A stretch of 64,000 bases of DNA from Epilithonimonas vandammei (GCF_003860525.1 NZ_CP034161.1:1-64000); one strand, 5' to 3'; positions 55,075 to 63,892 are shown, counted from the first letter of the stretch. Translations and numbers: made by a program. The notes: generated by a model not told the origin, from the letters alone.

Positions 55075-55506
55075 TTAATTATCGCTGATCGATGAGAGAT
55101 TAAGATGCAGCTGTTCATCGTGATGAATTCTTACATCTGCTTCAGGAAAATTTTGTTGGATAAACGCCGCTGTTTTGATGGCAGAATAAACCGAACGGTG
55201 CTGGCCGCCAGTGCATCCGAAATTGATCTGCAGGTTTTCAAAACCTCTTTCCAAATAATTTCTAATGTTGATAGAAATAAGATCCTGAACACTCTTTAAA
55301 AAAGCAGGCATTTCCGTCTTTGTTTCCAGATAATCCTGAACGCCAACATCATTACCCGTTTGTGCTTTGTATTCTTCTATTCTTCCCGGATTCAGAATCC
55401 CGCGACAATCGAACACGAAACCGCCCCCATTGCCTGAATCATCCTTTGGAATTCCTCCTTTTTTGTAAGAAAAACTATGGATATCGATAATCAATTTGTT
55501 CTGCAT
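55075..55506 (-). CDS. Stand-alone RapZ C-terminal-like domain protein
   Basis: A 143-residue protein matching the C-terminal domain of RapZ (YvcJ): FVFDCRGILNPGR near residue 30 and the GCTGGQHRSVYSA loop near 97. The N-terminal P-loop kinase domain of full-length RapZ (about 280 residues) is absent. In E. coli this domain binds glucosamine-6-phosphate and the sRNA GlmZ; GlmZ is not known here. Its position directly before a MurU-like gene suggests a cell-wall sugar function. Confidence 0.8.
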   Translation of the reverse strand: MQNKLIIDIHSFSYKKGGIPKDDSGNGGGFVFDCRGILNPGRIEEYKAQTGNDVGVQDYLETKTEMPAFLKSVQDLISINIRNYLERGFENLQINFGCTGGQHRSVYSAIKTAAFIQQNFPEADVRIHHDEQLHLNLSSISDN

Positions 55507-55578
55507 TAACTCTAATTTTCCGTAAAGTTACTTTTTTTAATTTTCTTTGGAAAATCAGGAAATTATAAATTTTAAATT

Positions 55579-55586
55579 TAATTTTG
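55579..55586 (+). promoter_or_regulatory. -7 box of the lipoprotein-apt transcript
   Basis: TAATTTTG, 67 nt before the ATG at 55654, matches TAnnTTTG. No strong -33 box. Confidence 0.45.
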
Positions 55587-55653
55587 CACATAAATTGATT
55601 TAGGACGAGCAATTGAAACTTATTTCTTATTTTTAAAAATAAATCTACTGAAA

Positions 55654-56811
55654 ATGAAATATATAAAATATGTCTTTTTAACAGCTTTGCTGATTCTTAC
55701 TGTAAGCTGTAAAAAAACAAGCGTGGACGGCAGCAGCCGCAAAAGCTTTCAGGAAAGCATTAATGATATGGCTTCCAGCTTGCCAACTCTGAAGCAGGTA
55801 AAATTCAATGAGGCATTATATATCCTAAAAACTTTTGGTGTGGAAGCGGATGGCGATGTTGCTGAAATTGCAGCGCTCGGAAAACTTCTGGACGGCAAAA
55901 AAACAAATGAGATTTTTGCAATGGCGGATGAAGTGGCAAAGAAAAACGGTATTGCTTGGAGCAGCACAGCACCGCCAAGTCTAGGCGAGATGAACATCTT
56001 CGGAAACGAGAGCGCTTCTGAAAAAGACCCCAATGATATCGATGCAGCAAGCCTGGGAATATTTGTAAGAAACATTGCCGGCGACAGTCTTACCGGATCA
56101 AAAGGTTTGGTTATTACCCCGCAGTTATTAGATAATAGAGGTAATAAAGTAGATTTTGAAGGTGCAGCTTTGGAAACTATTATGGAGATTTCCAGCGGCG
56201 GAAATAAAATATCAACATCCAAAAACCTGATGCAAGATCCTGCGTTCCGTGGCTTCACAATTATGTATTCCAAACTTCCAAAAGAAAAAATATATGAAGA
56301 TAGGATTGACATCAAAGTAACTGTCAAAACAACTAAGAAATTATTACAAATGATTAAAACCGGTGTTGCAGTCAACGGACAAGCCCTTTATACTCCACCA
56401 CCGTCAATTGTTTCAGACTCCACTCAGATTCAGAATCCGGAAATCAATCCAACACCTGGTGTAGAAACACCTGCCGCTCCTGCAAAGGTGACAGCCGATC
56501 CTAAGAATACTGTTACAAAATTCCTAAGCAATCTTTCTTCGCAGAACTTTAAAGCTGCTTATGATGCCGCTGAAAATCCAAACTGGGGTTCTTATGACAA
56601 GTTTTCTAATCCGAATTCGGGTTTTGGCTCAGTTAAAAATATCAATGTAAAAAACATTTCAGTTCCTTATAATAAAGATAATTCTGCTAATGTGAATGTC
56701 ACATATGACGTCACCGATAAAAATGGCAAAACCACATCACTTAACGTTACTTACGGTTTAAAAGCTGTAAACAACAATTGGAAAATAACCACTTATAAAA
56801 TCAATAATTAA
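55654..56811 (+). CDS. Lipoprotein with DUF6694-like N-terminus and C-terminal NTF2-like domain
   Basis: A 385-residue predicted lipoprotein (signal ending LTVSC; C19). The start of the mature part, VDGSSRKSFQESINDM, resembles DUF6694 lipoproteins. The middle domain (DAASLGIFVRNIAGDSLT, GFTIMYSKLPKEKIYED) is unassigned. After a Pro/Ala linker the last about 105 residues (DPKNTVTKFLSNLSSQNFKAAYD ... NNWKITTYKIN) look like a DUF4878/NTF2-like fold. It lies 5 nt before apt and is probably co-transcribed with it, with no clear functional link. Function unknown. Confidence 0.65.
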   Translation: MKYIKYVFLTALLILTVSCKKTSVDGSSRKSFQESINDMASSLPTLKQVKFNEALYILKTFGVEADGDVAEIAALGKLLDGKKTNEIFAMADEVAKKNGIAWSSTAPPSLGEMNIFGNESASEKDPNDIDAASLGIFVRNIAGDSLTGSKGLVITPQLLDNRGNKVDFEGAALETIMEISSGGNKISTSKNLMQDPAFRGFTIMYSKLPKEKIYEDRIDIKVTVKTTKKLLQMIKTGVAVNGQALYTPPPSIVSDSTQIQNPEINPTPGVETPAAPAKVTADPKNTVTKFLSNLSSQNFKAAYDAAENPNWGSYDKFSNPNSGFGSVKNINVKNISVPYNKDNSANVNVTYDVTDKNGKTTSLNVTYGLKAVNNNWKITTYKINN

Positions 56812-56816
56812 AAGGA

Positions 56817-57353
56817 ATGGCATCATCAGAATTGGTAAAAAAACTGGAAGAAACGATAGAAAACGTGCCCGATTTTCCGATTCCGGGAATTCAATTCAAG
56901 GACATCTGTCCTATTTTTCTTCAACCCAAATTATATGAAGAAGTCATTGCAGACTTGGCTTCTTTCAGCAGGGGGAAAGTGGATGTAGTCTGTGGAATAG
57001 AAAGCCGAGGTTATCTTTTTGGGATTGCAATAGCTGTTGCTCTAGACGTTCCGTTTGTTCTGATCAGGAAAGCAGGAAAACTCCCTCCTCCATTTATCGG
57101 AGAAAAATATGACTTGGAATACGGTTCTGCAGAGATCGAGATGAAAACTGGTCATATTAAAAAAGGCCAGCGGGTTTTGATTCACGATGATTTATTAGCC
57201 ACTGGCGGGACAACTGAAGCTGCAGCTAAACTGGTAGCAAAACAAGGAGCGATCCCATCACAATTCAGCTTTCTTATCAATTTAAAAGATCTGAACGGGA
57301 AAGAAAGACTCAAAAAATTCCAAGCTGAAGTTTATTCAATTCTCGAATATTAA
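56817..57353 (+). CDS. apt: Adenine phosphoribosyltransferase
   Basis: Purine salvage enzyme: adenine plus PRPP gives AMP. The 178-residue protein has PDFPIPGIQFKDICPIF at the N-terminus, CGIESRGYLFG as the flexible-loop region, RKAGKLPPP, and the PRPP-binding motif VLIHDDLLATGGTTEA. Length and motifs match bacterial Apt. It follows the lipoprotein by 5 nt. Confidence 0.96.
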   Translation: MASSELVKKLEETIENVPDFPIPGIQFKDICPIFLQPKLYEEVIADLASFSRGKVDVVCGIESRGYLFGIAIAVALDVPFVLIRKAGKLPPPFIGEKYDLEYGSAEIEMKTGHIKKGQRVLIHDDLLATGGTTEAAAKLVAKQGAIPSQFSFLINLKDLNGKERLKKFQAEVYSILEY

Positions 57354-57380
57354 AAATTTAAACCAACAGAAAAAGAAGTT

Positions 57381-57411
57381 TTTGCATATCAAAAGGAAAA
57401 CATTAAATTTG
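57381..57411 (+). promoter_or_regulatory. Promoter of the TPR-ribH operon
   Basis: TTTG (57381-57384), a 19-nt spacer and TAAATTTG (57404-57411), 22 nt before the ATG. An almost ideal Bacteroidota promoter. Confidence 0.75.
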
Positions 57412-57433
57412 CATTCTATTTATTAAACAAATT

Positions 57434-58138
57434 ATGGCAGATCTGCATAACAAAAAAAACGAACAGGAAGGAATAGAAACTGTAGAATTCTTTAAAGATC
57501 TTGACAAAGAAGCACTTAACATAGAGTCATTTTTGGAAAAAAATGCAAGAGCTTTGAGCATAGCTTTCGGAGTGTTGATTCTAGCGGTTTTAGGATGGTT
57601 CGGATATCAGCAGTTCATTTTGGGACCTAAAAATGAAGAAGCTACAAAAAGTTACTTAGCTGCGCAGAAAAACCTTACAGATGGCAAAGAAGACCTTGCA
57701 TTAGGTGGAAAATCTGTTGCGAATCCTGGTTTCTTAGGAACTTACGAAGAATATGGTAGCACAAAGGCAGGGAAACTTTCTGCGTATAACGCTGGTCTTA
57801 TCGAGTTCAAAAAAGGAAATTTCCAAAAGGCATACGACCTGTTAGATAATTTTAGCTCAAATAATAAAGTATTGGTTGCACTAAAATATGGTGCAATGGC
57901 AGATTGCCTTTCTAATCTAAATAAAGCAGACGATGCTCTGTCTATGGCAGACAAAGCAGCTTCGGCTTCAGACGATGCTTACACTACTTACTATTTTACA
58001 AAAAAAGCAGGAATGCTAGCCTTGGCACTTAAGAAAAATGCAGAGGCTAAAAAATATTTCTCTACAATAGACGAAAAATATCAGGACTATGACAACGGAC
58101 AATCCGATGCTTTCATAGAAATGACAAAATATTATTAA
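57434..58138 (+). CDS. Membrane-anchored TPR protein, YfgM-like
   Basis: A 234-residue protein with a cytoplasmic N-terminal stretch of about 38 residues, one membrane helix (ALSIAFGVLILAVLGWFGY) and a periplasmic TPR-type helical region (AGLIEFKKGNFQKAYDLLDNF, ALKYGAMADCLSNLNKADDALSMAD, LALALKKNAEAKKYF). This is the layout of YfgM-like proteins, which associate with the Sec translocon and periplasmic chaperones in E. coli. It lies 3 nt before ribH and shares its promoter. Confidence 0.78.
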   Translation: MADLHNKKNEQEGIETVEFFKDLDKEALNIESFLEKNARALSIAFGVLILAVLGWFGYQQFILGPKNEEATKSYLAAQKNLTDGKEDLALGGKSVANPGFLGTYEEYGSTKAGKLSAYNAGLIEFKKGNFQKAYDLLDNFSSNNKVLVALKYGAMADCLSNLNKADDALSMADKAASASDDAYTTYYFTKKAGMLALALKKNAEAKKYFSTIDEKYQDYDNGQSDAFIEMTKYY

Positions 58139-58141
58139 ACA

Positions 58142-58630
58142 ATGGCAACTACTAATCTATCAGATTATAAGCCGCTCAACATATCCAATGCCGATGAATA
58201 TTCAATCGGCATTGTTGTTTCTGAGTGGAATGATTTTGTGACTTACAACCTGAGAAACGGGGCTGTAGAAACACTAAAAGCTGAAGGAATTAAAGAAGAA
58301 AATATCCATATTTACTATGTTCCGGGTGCTTTCGAATTGAGCTTTGCATCGATGAAACTTTGCCGCTCGAACAAATTTGCAGCAGTCATAGCGATTGGCA
58401 ATGTCATCCGTGGAGAAACGCCACATTTCGACTACGTGTGTTCAGGCGTAACACAAGGCATCAAGGATTGTAATATATTGACCGATACACCTGCGATTTT
58501 CTGTGTTCTGACAGACGATACGAAAGAACAATCCATCGCCAGAAGCGGTGGAAACCTTGGAAACAAAGGTGTAGAAGCAGCCGTTACGGCGCTCAAAATG
58601 ATTGACTTTAACAATAAGATTTCATTCTAA
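58142..58630 (+). CDS. ribH: 6,7-Dimethyl-8-ribityllumazine synthase
   Basis: Penultimate step of riboflavin synthesis: condenses 5-amino-6-ribitylamino-uracil with dihydroxybutanone phosphate. The 162 residues hold the lumazine synthase motifs IGIVVSEWNDFVTYNLRNGA, VPGAFELSFASMKL, AVIAIGNVIRGETPHFDYVC and GVLTDDT-type CVLTDDTKEQ with the catalytic histidine at PHFDY. It is the second gene of the TPR-ribH transcript. A dispersed hairpin element follows 7 nt after its stop. Confidence 0.96.
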   Translation: MATTNLSDYKPLNISNADEYSIGIVVSEWNDFVTYNLRNGAVETLKAEGIKEENIHIYYVPGAFELSFASMKLCRSNKFAAVIAIGNVIRGETPHFDYVCSGVTQGIKDCNILTDTPAIFCVLTDDTKEQSIARSGGNLGNKGVEAAVTALKMIDFNNKISF

Positions 58631-58636
58631 TCAATT

Positions 58637-58750
58637 AGGAGCCAGATCCCGCTATCCGCTGTATCTTTTTTGTTGTTCAGAATATTTTTATATTTTATAA
58701 TTAAAGTGCAGAAGAAAAACAAAAAAGGATGTTGCTTCTATCGGGGCTAT
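58637..58750 (+). repeat. Hairpin-forming dispersed element, copy B
   Basis: Starts 7 nt after the ribH stop, the same distance and orientation as copy A at 5338. ATCTTTTTTGT (58663-58673) pairs with ACAAAAAAGGAT (58719-58730), and GGAGCC...ATCCCG pairs with CGGGGCT at the right end. No independent T-run terminator is visible here, so the hairpin may itself end or protect the transcript. Confidence 0.6.
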
Positions 58751-58824
58751 TGACATACTACGGCATAATTTTTCGTTGTTTCTATAAAAGAAATTCCTAA
58801 TTTTAAAAACACAAAATATAAATT

Positions 58825-59679
58825 ATGAAATGGACAGACGACAGAAGTGACAATTTCGATGACAGACGTGGCTCCGGCGGTGGTGGCGGTATGCTTGTTG
58901 GTGGCGGTCTCGGAACAATTATTATTGCAGCTATTGTATTTTTTTTAGGTGGAGATCCTTCTGCTATTCTGAATAGTAATGCATCGGGTTCACAACAGAC
59001 TGAGCAAAGACAATTGTCTCAGGAAGAACTTAAAATCGGTGAATTCGTAAATATGTTGCAAGCCTTAAACGAAGAAACTTGGGCGAAAATCTTTACTGAT
59101 AATAACATCAAATTCAGGCCAGCAAAAGTAGTTCTTTTCGAAAGCGGGACACAATCTGGATGCGGAGCAGCGAGATCAGAAATGGGGCCATTCTACTGTC
59201 CAAATGACGAAACAATCTACATGGATATGAGCTTCTTCAGCGAGTTGCAGTCAAAATTTGGGGCAAAGGTAGGGCAATTTACGGTTGCATATGTCCTGGG
59301 TCACGAATATGGTCATCACATCCAGAATCTACTCGGAACATTGGGCAAGATAGACCAGCTGAGACAAAGCGGAAGATACTCCGAGAGTGAGATGAACAGA
59401 GTATCTGTTGCCAATGAACTACAAGCCGATTTCTATGCTGGTGTTTGGGCAAAACAAACCGATAGCCGGGAAAAAATATTGGAACCTGGCGACATCCAAG
59501 AAGCAATGAGCGCAGCAGCGGCTGTCGGAGATGATAATATACAGAAGAGAGCTCAGGGCTATGTGAATCAGGAAAGCTTTACACACGGCTCATCTGCGCA
59601 ACGAGAAGAATGGTTTATGAAAGGTTATACTACGGGCGATATCAGACAAGGGGACACGTTCGACGCACTACTGAAATAA
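58825..59679 (+). CDS. Neutral zinc metallopeptidase (YpfJ/KPN_02809 family)
   Basis: A 284-residue protein: a charged N-terminus (MKWTDDRSDNFDDRRGSGGGG), one membrane helix (LGTIIIAAIVFFLGG) and a zincin-like domain. The metal motif HEYGHH lies near residue 160 in VAYVLGHEYGHHIQNLLG, and the third ligand is probably the glutamate in ANELQADFYAG. The cysteine pair SGCGAARSEMGPFYCP is conserved in the family. Peptidase activity is predicted by family, not shown; substrate unknown. Monocistronic, with a strong terminator. Confidence 0.88.
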   Translation: MKWTDDRSDNFDDRRGSGGGGGMLVGGGLGTIIIAAIVFFLGGDPSAILNSNASGSQQTEQRQLSQEELKIGEFVNMLQALNEETWAKIFTDNNIKFRPAKVVLFESGTQSGCGAARSEMGPFYCPNDETIYMDMSFFSELQSKFGAKVGQFTVAYVLGHEYGHHIQNLLGTLGKIDQLRQSGRYSESEMNRVSVANELQADFYAGVWAKQTDSREKILEPGDIQEAMSAAAAVGDDNIQKRAQGYVNQESFTHGSSAQREEWFMKGYTTGDIRQGDTFDALLK

Positions 59680-59695
59680 TTCTTCTAACATATAA

Positions 59696-59734
59696 AAAAC
59701 AAGCCTCAGAACGAATCTGAGGCTTGTTTTTTTT
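59696..59734. terminator. Bidirectional terminator
   Basis: AAAACAAGCCTCAGA (59696-59710) pairs perfectly with TCTGAGGCTTGTTTT (59716-59730) around ACGAA, with a T run after it. It separates the peptidase and the convergent TPR gene. Confidence 0.9.
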
Positions 59735-59739
59735 GTATT

Positions 59740-61110
59740 TTATTTTTTCTTAGTCTTAATCTTCTTCACCTGTTCTTTGATGAAAGGATATTTCTGTTGC
59801 ATATCTTTACTCAGAGATGGATCAAGTTTTAAAGCTTTCTCCAGCATAAGTACTCCTTCTGATTCGTTTTTCAGGTTAAAGTAGCAATTACTCAACTGAT
59901 AATATAACTCTGCTCTCTGATGGCTTAAAAGTGCTTTCTGTAGAACAATCACGGCATCATCATATTCCCCTATCAACATCAGCATTTCCGAAAATGCGTA
60001 CCAATTGTAAAATCTGTTAGGTTCAGTCTCAACAAGTTTTTTTAGACATGCAAGACTTTCCTCATATTCACCACAAGTGATGTATAGAAATGCCAATCTT
60101 TTCTGATACTCCAAGTTACTATCATTTAGAGCAGCAGCTTCTTGAGCAAAATACAGCGCTTCTTTTGTATTACCCATATCTTCGTAGATGTAGGATTGCT
60201 CCATCATCGCCAGATAAAACTGTGGATCCTCCTTTAGAGATTTCTGGAAGGATGTAAGCGCCTGAACAGGTTTACCTGCTTCTTTGTAACAAAGTCCTAT
60301 TTTGTAAAACGTAAATGCTTTGGTGTACTCCAGCTCCAGCATTTCTTCATATACCGCTATGGCTTCATCCCATTTACTAAGCGCTTCATAAGAAGATGCT
60401 TTAAATGCATAAACGCCGACAGCTGTAGAATTGATCGCGATGAGGTAATCAAAACCTCTGATCGCCTCTTCGTAATTTTTCTTGTTGAAGAAATATTGTC
60501 CGTACTCGTGCCAAGCCGTTTCCGAAAAAGGAAATCTGTCAAGATATTGATTCAAAAAATCCAATGCTTCCTGAGGTCTATTCAGCTTATTATAACAAAG
60601 CATCACATTTTCCAGAGAATAATCATCATAAGGATCGTGTTCCAAAGCTGCACTGTAATGTTTCAGTGCATTAAAAGGATCATCTAGATTGATAAACTCA
60701 TCGGCAATAAAATTGTGTAGAAAATTTTCCTCTTCTTCCAATTCCAAAGCTTTCTGACAATATTCAATAGACTTTTTCGGATTTCCGAGATTCGAATAGT
60801 ATTTTGCGCAACAGACCAAAAAATCTGTATCTTCCAAAGAAGACTGATGCAGCTCATCAATCAGATCTTTTGCTTTCGTATAGCGTTCCAATTCCAGAAA
60901 AACCTCCAGCTGTTTTGTTTTGATTTCTAGGGAATTCGGGTGGATTTTGAGCGCATGATTTACAGCCAACTCTGCATAGCTGAAATCTCCCAGCTCTAGG
61001 TAATAAATAATGATGTCTACATATTCTTCTGTATCGAAATAGAACTCTTCATTATTTTCTATCATTTCTTCGAACTTTTTCGCAAGTTCATTTTCAAAAA
61101 ATTCTTCCAA
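59740..61110 (-). CDS. TPR-repeat protein
   Basis: A 456-residue cytoplasmic protein, almost entirely tetratricopeptide repeats: AELAVNHALKIHPNSLEI, YYSNLGNPKKSIEYCQKALEL, NFLHNFIADEFINLDDPFNALKH, EYGQYFFNKKNYEEAIRGFDYL, YKIGLCYKEAGKPVQALTSFQKSL and further repeats to the C-terminus. No catalytic domain; it probably acts as a scaffold. The start is TTG at 61110 (residues MEEFFENELAKKFEEM); the first in-frame ATG is 15 codons later and would remove part of the conserved N-terminus. Highly acidic N-terminal region. Confidence 0.82.
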   Translation of the reverse strand: MEEFFENELAKKFEEMIENNEEFYFDTEEYVDIIIYYLELGDFSYAELAVNHALKIHPNSLEIKTKQLEVFLELERYTKAKDLIDELHQSSLEDTDFLVCCAKYYSNLGNPKKSIEYCQKALELEEEENFLHNFIADEFINLDDPFNALKHYSAALEHDPYDDYSLENVMLCYNKLNRPQEALDFLNQYLDRFPFSETAWHEYGQYFFNKKNYEEAIRGFDYLIAINSTAVGVYAFKASSYEALSKWDEAIAVYEEMLELEYTKAFTFYKIGLCYKEAGKPVQALTSFQKSLKEDPQFYLAMMEQSYIYEDMGNTKEALYFAQEAAALNDSNLEYQKRLAFLYITCGEYEESLACLKKLVETEPNRFYNWYAFSEMLMLIGEYDDAVIVLQKALLSHQRAELYYQLSNCYFNLKNESEGVLMLEKALKLDPSLSKDMQQKYPFIKEQVKKIKTKKK

Positions 61111-61272
61111 TATGTGTGATTTAGATTTGAGAATTAGCTCCGCTCAGACTGCATATTTGCTTGGTGTGAGGTTCGTAAGTTCAATTACAATTAGCCGGAT
61201 CTTAAATCTTTATATAAAGTTAATCAATTTTGATTTGAAAATAAACCATCTTGGACTGACAATTTATTAACA

Positions 61273-61953
61273 TTAATCATTTTTCTGTTCGGAATATATT
61301 GTTGTCAAAAACATACCAAACGATTTTTCCAAACCGATAATATCTCCTGATTTTAGATTAATTCCTCCGTAGATACTGTCATTAGTGCGGATTTTAAAAT
61401 TACTCAGTGAGAAATATAAAGATGGCTGCCCGTCTTTGCCTGACAATTTTACCGATGACCCGAGCAATTTTCTTGTTGAGACTGTCAAAACTTCATCAAT
61501 TCTTAATTGCAATCTCAGGAAACTTCTCGGATGTATTTCCAGGATTTTACTATTTACCGATATTTTCTGATTGATATCCGAAGAAGATATCAGAAAAGCT
61601 ACATTATCTTCCGCCGGAATATCATCGGATTTTGTATAGTAAAGATTCAGAATATAATAAGCAGGATCGAATTGCTGAAAAGTCCCATCTATCTTTTCAA
61701 TTGGCTTTAGCGAAAAAGTATTCGCACCAATTTGCTTTGCTTTTTTATAAATTTCTCCGAACATTTTTACATCGTCTTTGGAAAATCCATTCACGAGAAC
61801 TTCTCCAAGATATTCGGATTTTGAAACATCAGAAATACTATAAAAAATCTTTTCCTTATTATCGTTTACCTTATCAACTTTGTTCAATGTAACTTCCTGA
61901 AGATAAAATAATTGAAAACAAAGTAAAAGAATGATAAAAAACAGTTTACGCAT
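61273..61953 (-). CDS. Exported protein of unknown function
   Basis: I do not recognise this 226-residue protein. It has a signal-like N-terminus (MRKLFFIILLLCFQLFYL) and a body with SEYLGEVLVNGFSKDDVKMFGEIYKKAKQIGANTFSLKPI, which looks like an alpha/beta domain, then a beta-rich C-terminal half (YFSLSNFKIRTNDSIYGGINLKSGDIIGLEKSFG). No lipobox or sorting tail. The start overlaps the rfbD stop by 8 nt, so it is probably expressed with rfbD. Confidence 0.6.
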   Translation of the reverse strand: MRKLFFIILLLCFQLFYLQEVTLNKVDKVNDNKEKIFYSISDVSKSEYLGEVLVNGFSKDDVKMFGEIYKKAKQIGANTFSLKPIEKIDGTFQQFDPAYYILNLYYTKSDDIPAEDNVAFLISSSDINQKISVNSKILEIHPRSFLRLQLRIDEVLTVSTRKLLGSSVKLSGKDGQPSLYFSLSNFKIRTNDSIYGGINLKSGDIIGLEKSFGMFLTTIYSEQKND

Positions 61954-62815
61954 TCGTTAATTTTAAAATTTCTACGCAGTCTCTCAGACTGTTTTCCCAA
62001 TGTTTTGGCTCTATATTATAATCCTTTTCGATTTTTTCCAAAGACATTGTGCTTCTTTTCGGACGTTTTGCAGGTGTTGGAAACTCTTCCGTGGTAATAG
62101 ATTTTAAATTAACCTCAGAACCAGAAAATTCTTTTATTTTACTAGCAAATTCAAACCAAGTTGTTTCAGGATAATTGGAAAAATGATAGATCCCGAAAGT
62201 CTTTTTTTGAAATTCTATAATATCCATAATCGCTTCGGCAAGATCATTGGCATTGGTAGGCTGTCCGTGCTGATCTCCCACTATTCCTAACTCATCTTTG
62301 ATATCAAATAAATGAAGCATCGTTTTGACAAAATTCTTATTAAACTCTGAATAGAGCCAGGATGTTCTCAAGATAACAGTTTCTGGATTGTTGTCTAAAG
62401 CCAGTTCTTCACCTTTTCTTTTGGATGCACCATATACGCCGATGGGATTGGTAAAATCGTCCTCAGAATAATTTAAATTGGTCTCGCCGTCAAAGACGTA
62501 ATCTGTGGAAACATGGATCAGCACAGCATCATTATCTTTACAGACTTTAGCCAGGTTTCCAACTGCGTCACTATTCACCGCAAATGCACGGTCTGATTCT
62601 TTTTCAGCAAGATCTACCGCCGTGTAAGCCGAAGCATTAATCACAAAATCAGGCTGATACTCAGCAAAAGCCTCATCCACCTGATCATAATTTGTAATAT
62701 CTACTACAGCAGATCCTGTAAAATTAAAATCATACAGATTATGATACTTTGGCGCTATTTTCTGAAGACAATGACCAAGCTGACCGTTCCCTCCGATAAC
62801 AAGAATTTTTTTCAT
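61946..62815 (-). CDS. rfbD: dTDP-4-dehydrorhamnose reductase
   Basis: Last step of dTDP-L-rhamnose synthesis (NADPH-dependent reduction). The 289-residue short-chain dehydrogenase has the nucleotide loop VIGGNGQLGHCL, DVTNYDQV-type IVDITNYDQVDEA, VINASAYTAVDLAE, the active-site STDYVFDGE and YGASKRKGEE with the YxxxK pair, and LRTSWLYSEF. It is close to the thioesterase gene upstream (2-nt gap) and overlaps the unknown gene downstream. Other rhamnose genes are not in the window. Confidence 0.9.
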   Translation of the reverse strand: MKKILVIGGNGQLGHCLQKIAPKYHNLYDFNFTGSAVVDITNYDQVDEAFAEYQPDFVINASAYTAVDLAEKESDRAFAVNSDAVGNLAKVCKDNDAVLIHVSTDYVFDGETNLNYSEDDFTNPIGVYGASKRKGEELALDNNPETVILRTSWLYSEFNKNFVKTMLHLFDIKDELGIVGDQHGQPTNANDLAEAIMDIIEFQKKTFGIYHFSNYPETTWFEFASKIKEFSGSEVNLKSITTEEFPTPAKRPKRSTMSLEKIEKDYNIEPKHWENSLRDCVEILKLTNA

Positions 62816-62817
62816 TC

Positions 62818-63300
62818 TTAATTTTTTGTTTTATTCTGGCTTCTGAAAAAAGAAACCCTTTCCTTAAAAGTTTTCTGATCTATATCCACGAGAAAGTGGG
62901 CAAATTGAGTTAATGTCTTTTCCGGCATTTTTTCAGCTCTTCTAGCCTTCATATTAAAGTAAATCACTGTGAGCCAAAAAACAGCGTGTACTACACCTTT
63001 ATCATCCTTCATAAGCAATTCTACCACCGCTGTTAGGTCATCAACAAATATGGTTTTGCTGGTAATAGTTACCGTAGAATTATATCTTACTTCTTTTAGG
63101 TAAGCAATTTCATTTTGGATCGTAACCCAGGTGCATCCAGTTTCTTTAGTATATTGCTCATAAGTAAATCCGTAGTTCTGTTCTACGTGATCTTCTCTTG
63201 CATTAAGCATATACTCCAGGTATTTTACATTATTCAGATGACCGATAGGGTCACAATCTGCGAAACGGATCTTTACTGTGGATGAAAATTCTTTTTCCAT
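62818..63300 (-). CDS. Acyl-CoA thioesterase, YbgC/FadM-like hotdog protein
   Basis: A 160-residue 4-hydroxybenzoyl-CoA-thioesterase-like hotdog protein. The motif FADCDPIGHLNNVKYLEYMLNARE carries the catalytic aspartate, with the following helix, and YLKEVRYNSTVTITSKTI is the next strand pair. Members hydrolyse acyl-CoAs; the physiological substrate is unknown. It lies upstream of rfbD on the same strand with a 2-nt gap. Confidence 0.86.
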   Translation of the reverse strand: MEKEFSSTVKIRFADCDPIGHLNNVKYLEYMLNAREDHVEQNYGFTYEQYTKETGCTWVTIQNEIAYLKEVRYNSTVTITSKTIFVDDLTAVVELLMKDDKGVVHAVFWLTVIYFNMKARRAEKMPEKTLTQFAHFLVDIDQKTFKERVSFFRSQNKTKN

Positions 63301-63314
63301 AATGCAAAAATAAA

Positions 63315-63341
63315 AAAACCGCTCCGAATAAGAGCGGTTTT
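63315..63341 (-). terminator. Terminator of ompH
   Basis: AAAACCGCTC (63315-63324) pairs perfectly with GAGCGGTTTT (63332-63341). A run of T follows in the leftward direction. Confidence 0.85.
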
Positions 63342-63360
63342 ATGATTTATTAAGACATTG

Positions 63361-63864
63361 TTATTTTAATCCTAATTCTTTTTTAACTGCTGGTGTAGCA
63401 TCAGTTCCTGCTTTGTATACTAAAGCCGGGCTGGAAGCATCGAACACGAATTCATACCCTGCAGCTTTAGACACTTTAGTGATGGCATCATTGATTTTCT
63501 TTTCGATAGGAGCCAATCCTGCATCTCTTTTTTCTGCGATATCTTTCTGTGCTGCAGTATACATCTGCTGCAAGTTATCCTGAAGTTTTTGAACTTCCTG
63601 ACTTCTTTGCTCATTGATAGCCTGAGTCTGCTTAGGCGCTTCATCCTGATATTTTTTCATAAGATCCTGAAGAGACTTCCCTTGCTTTTCCAATTCGGTT
63701 TGTTTAGCTGTCTGAAGTGACTGCAACTGTGTATCCAACGCTTTCATTTCCGGCATTGCAGTGAATATTGAGTTGATGTCTACAGATGCAATTTTCTGTG
63801 CGTTTGCAAAACCTGTAGCAAAAACCATTACAACAGCTACTAATAATACATTTAATTTGTTCAT
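63361..63864 (-). CDS. OmpH/Skp-family periplasmic chaperone
   Basis: A 167-residue exported protein: signal peptide MNKLNVLLVAVVMVFATGFANA before QKIASVD, then the OmpH start IASVDINSIFTAMPEMKALD, a long coiled coil rich in Lys/Glu/Gln (residues about 45-125) and a C-terminal beta part (YEFVFDASSPALVYK). Skp holds unfolded outer-membrane proteins for the Bam complex. It ends with a terminator and is preceded by another leftward gene whose end lies 28 nt upstream. Confidence 0.9.
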   Translation of the reverse strand: MNKLNVLLVAVVMVFATGFANAQKIASVDINSIFTAMPEMKALDTQLQSLQTAKQTELEKQGKSLQDLMKKYQDEAPKQTQAINEQRSQEVQKLQDNLQQMYTAAQKDIAEKRDAGLAPIEKKINDAITKVSKAAGYEFVFDASSPALVYKAGTDATPAVKKELGLK

Positions 63865-63892
63865 TTTAAAAAGTTATATTTATATATTTAAA

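Noticed and set aside
55749..56375. 208-codon open frame on the - strand
   Set aside because: Antisense to the lipoprotein gene at 55654, which has a signal peptide and lipobox; serine- and leucine-rich shadow frame.
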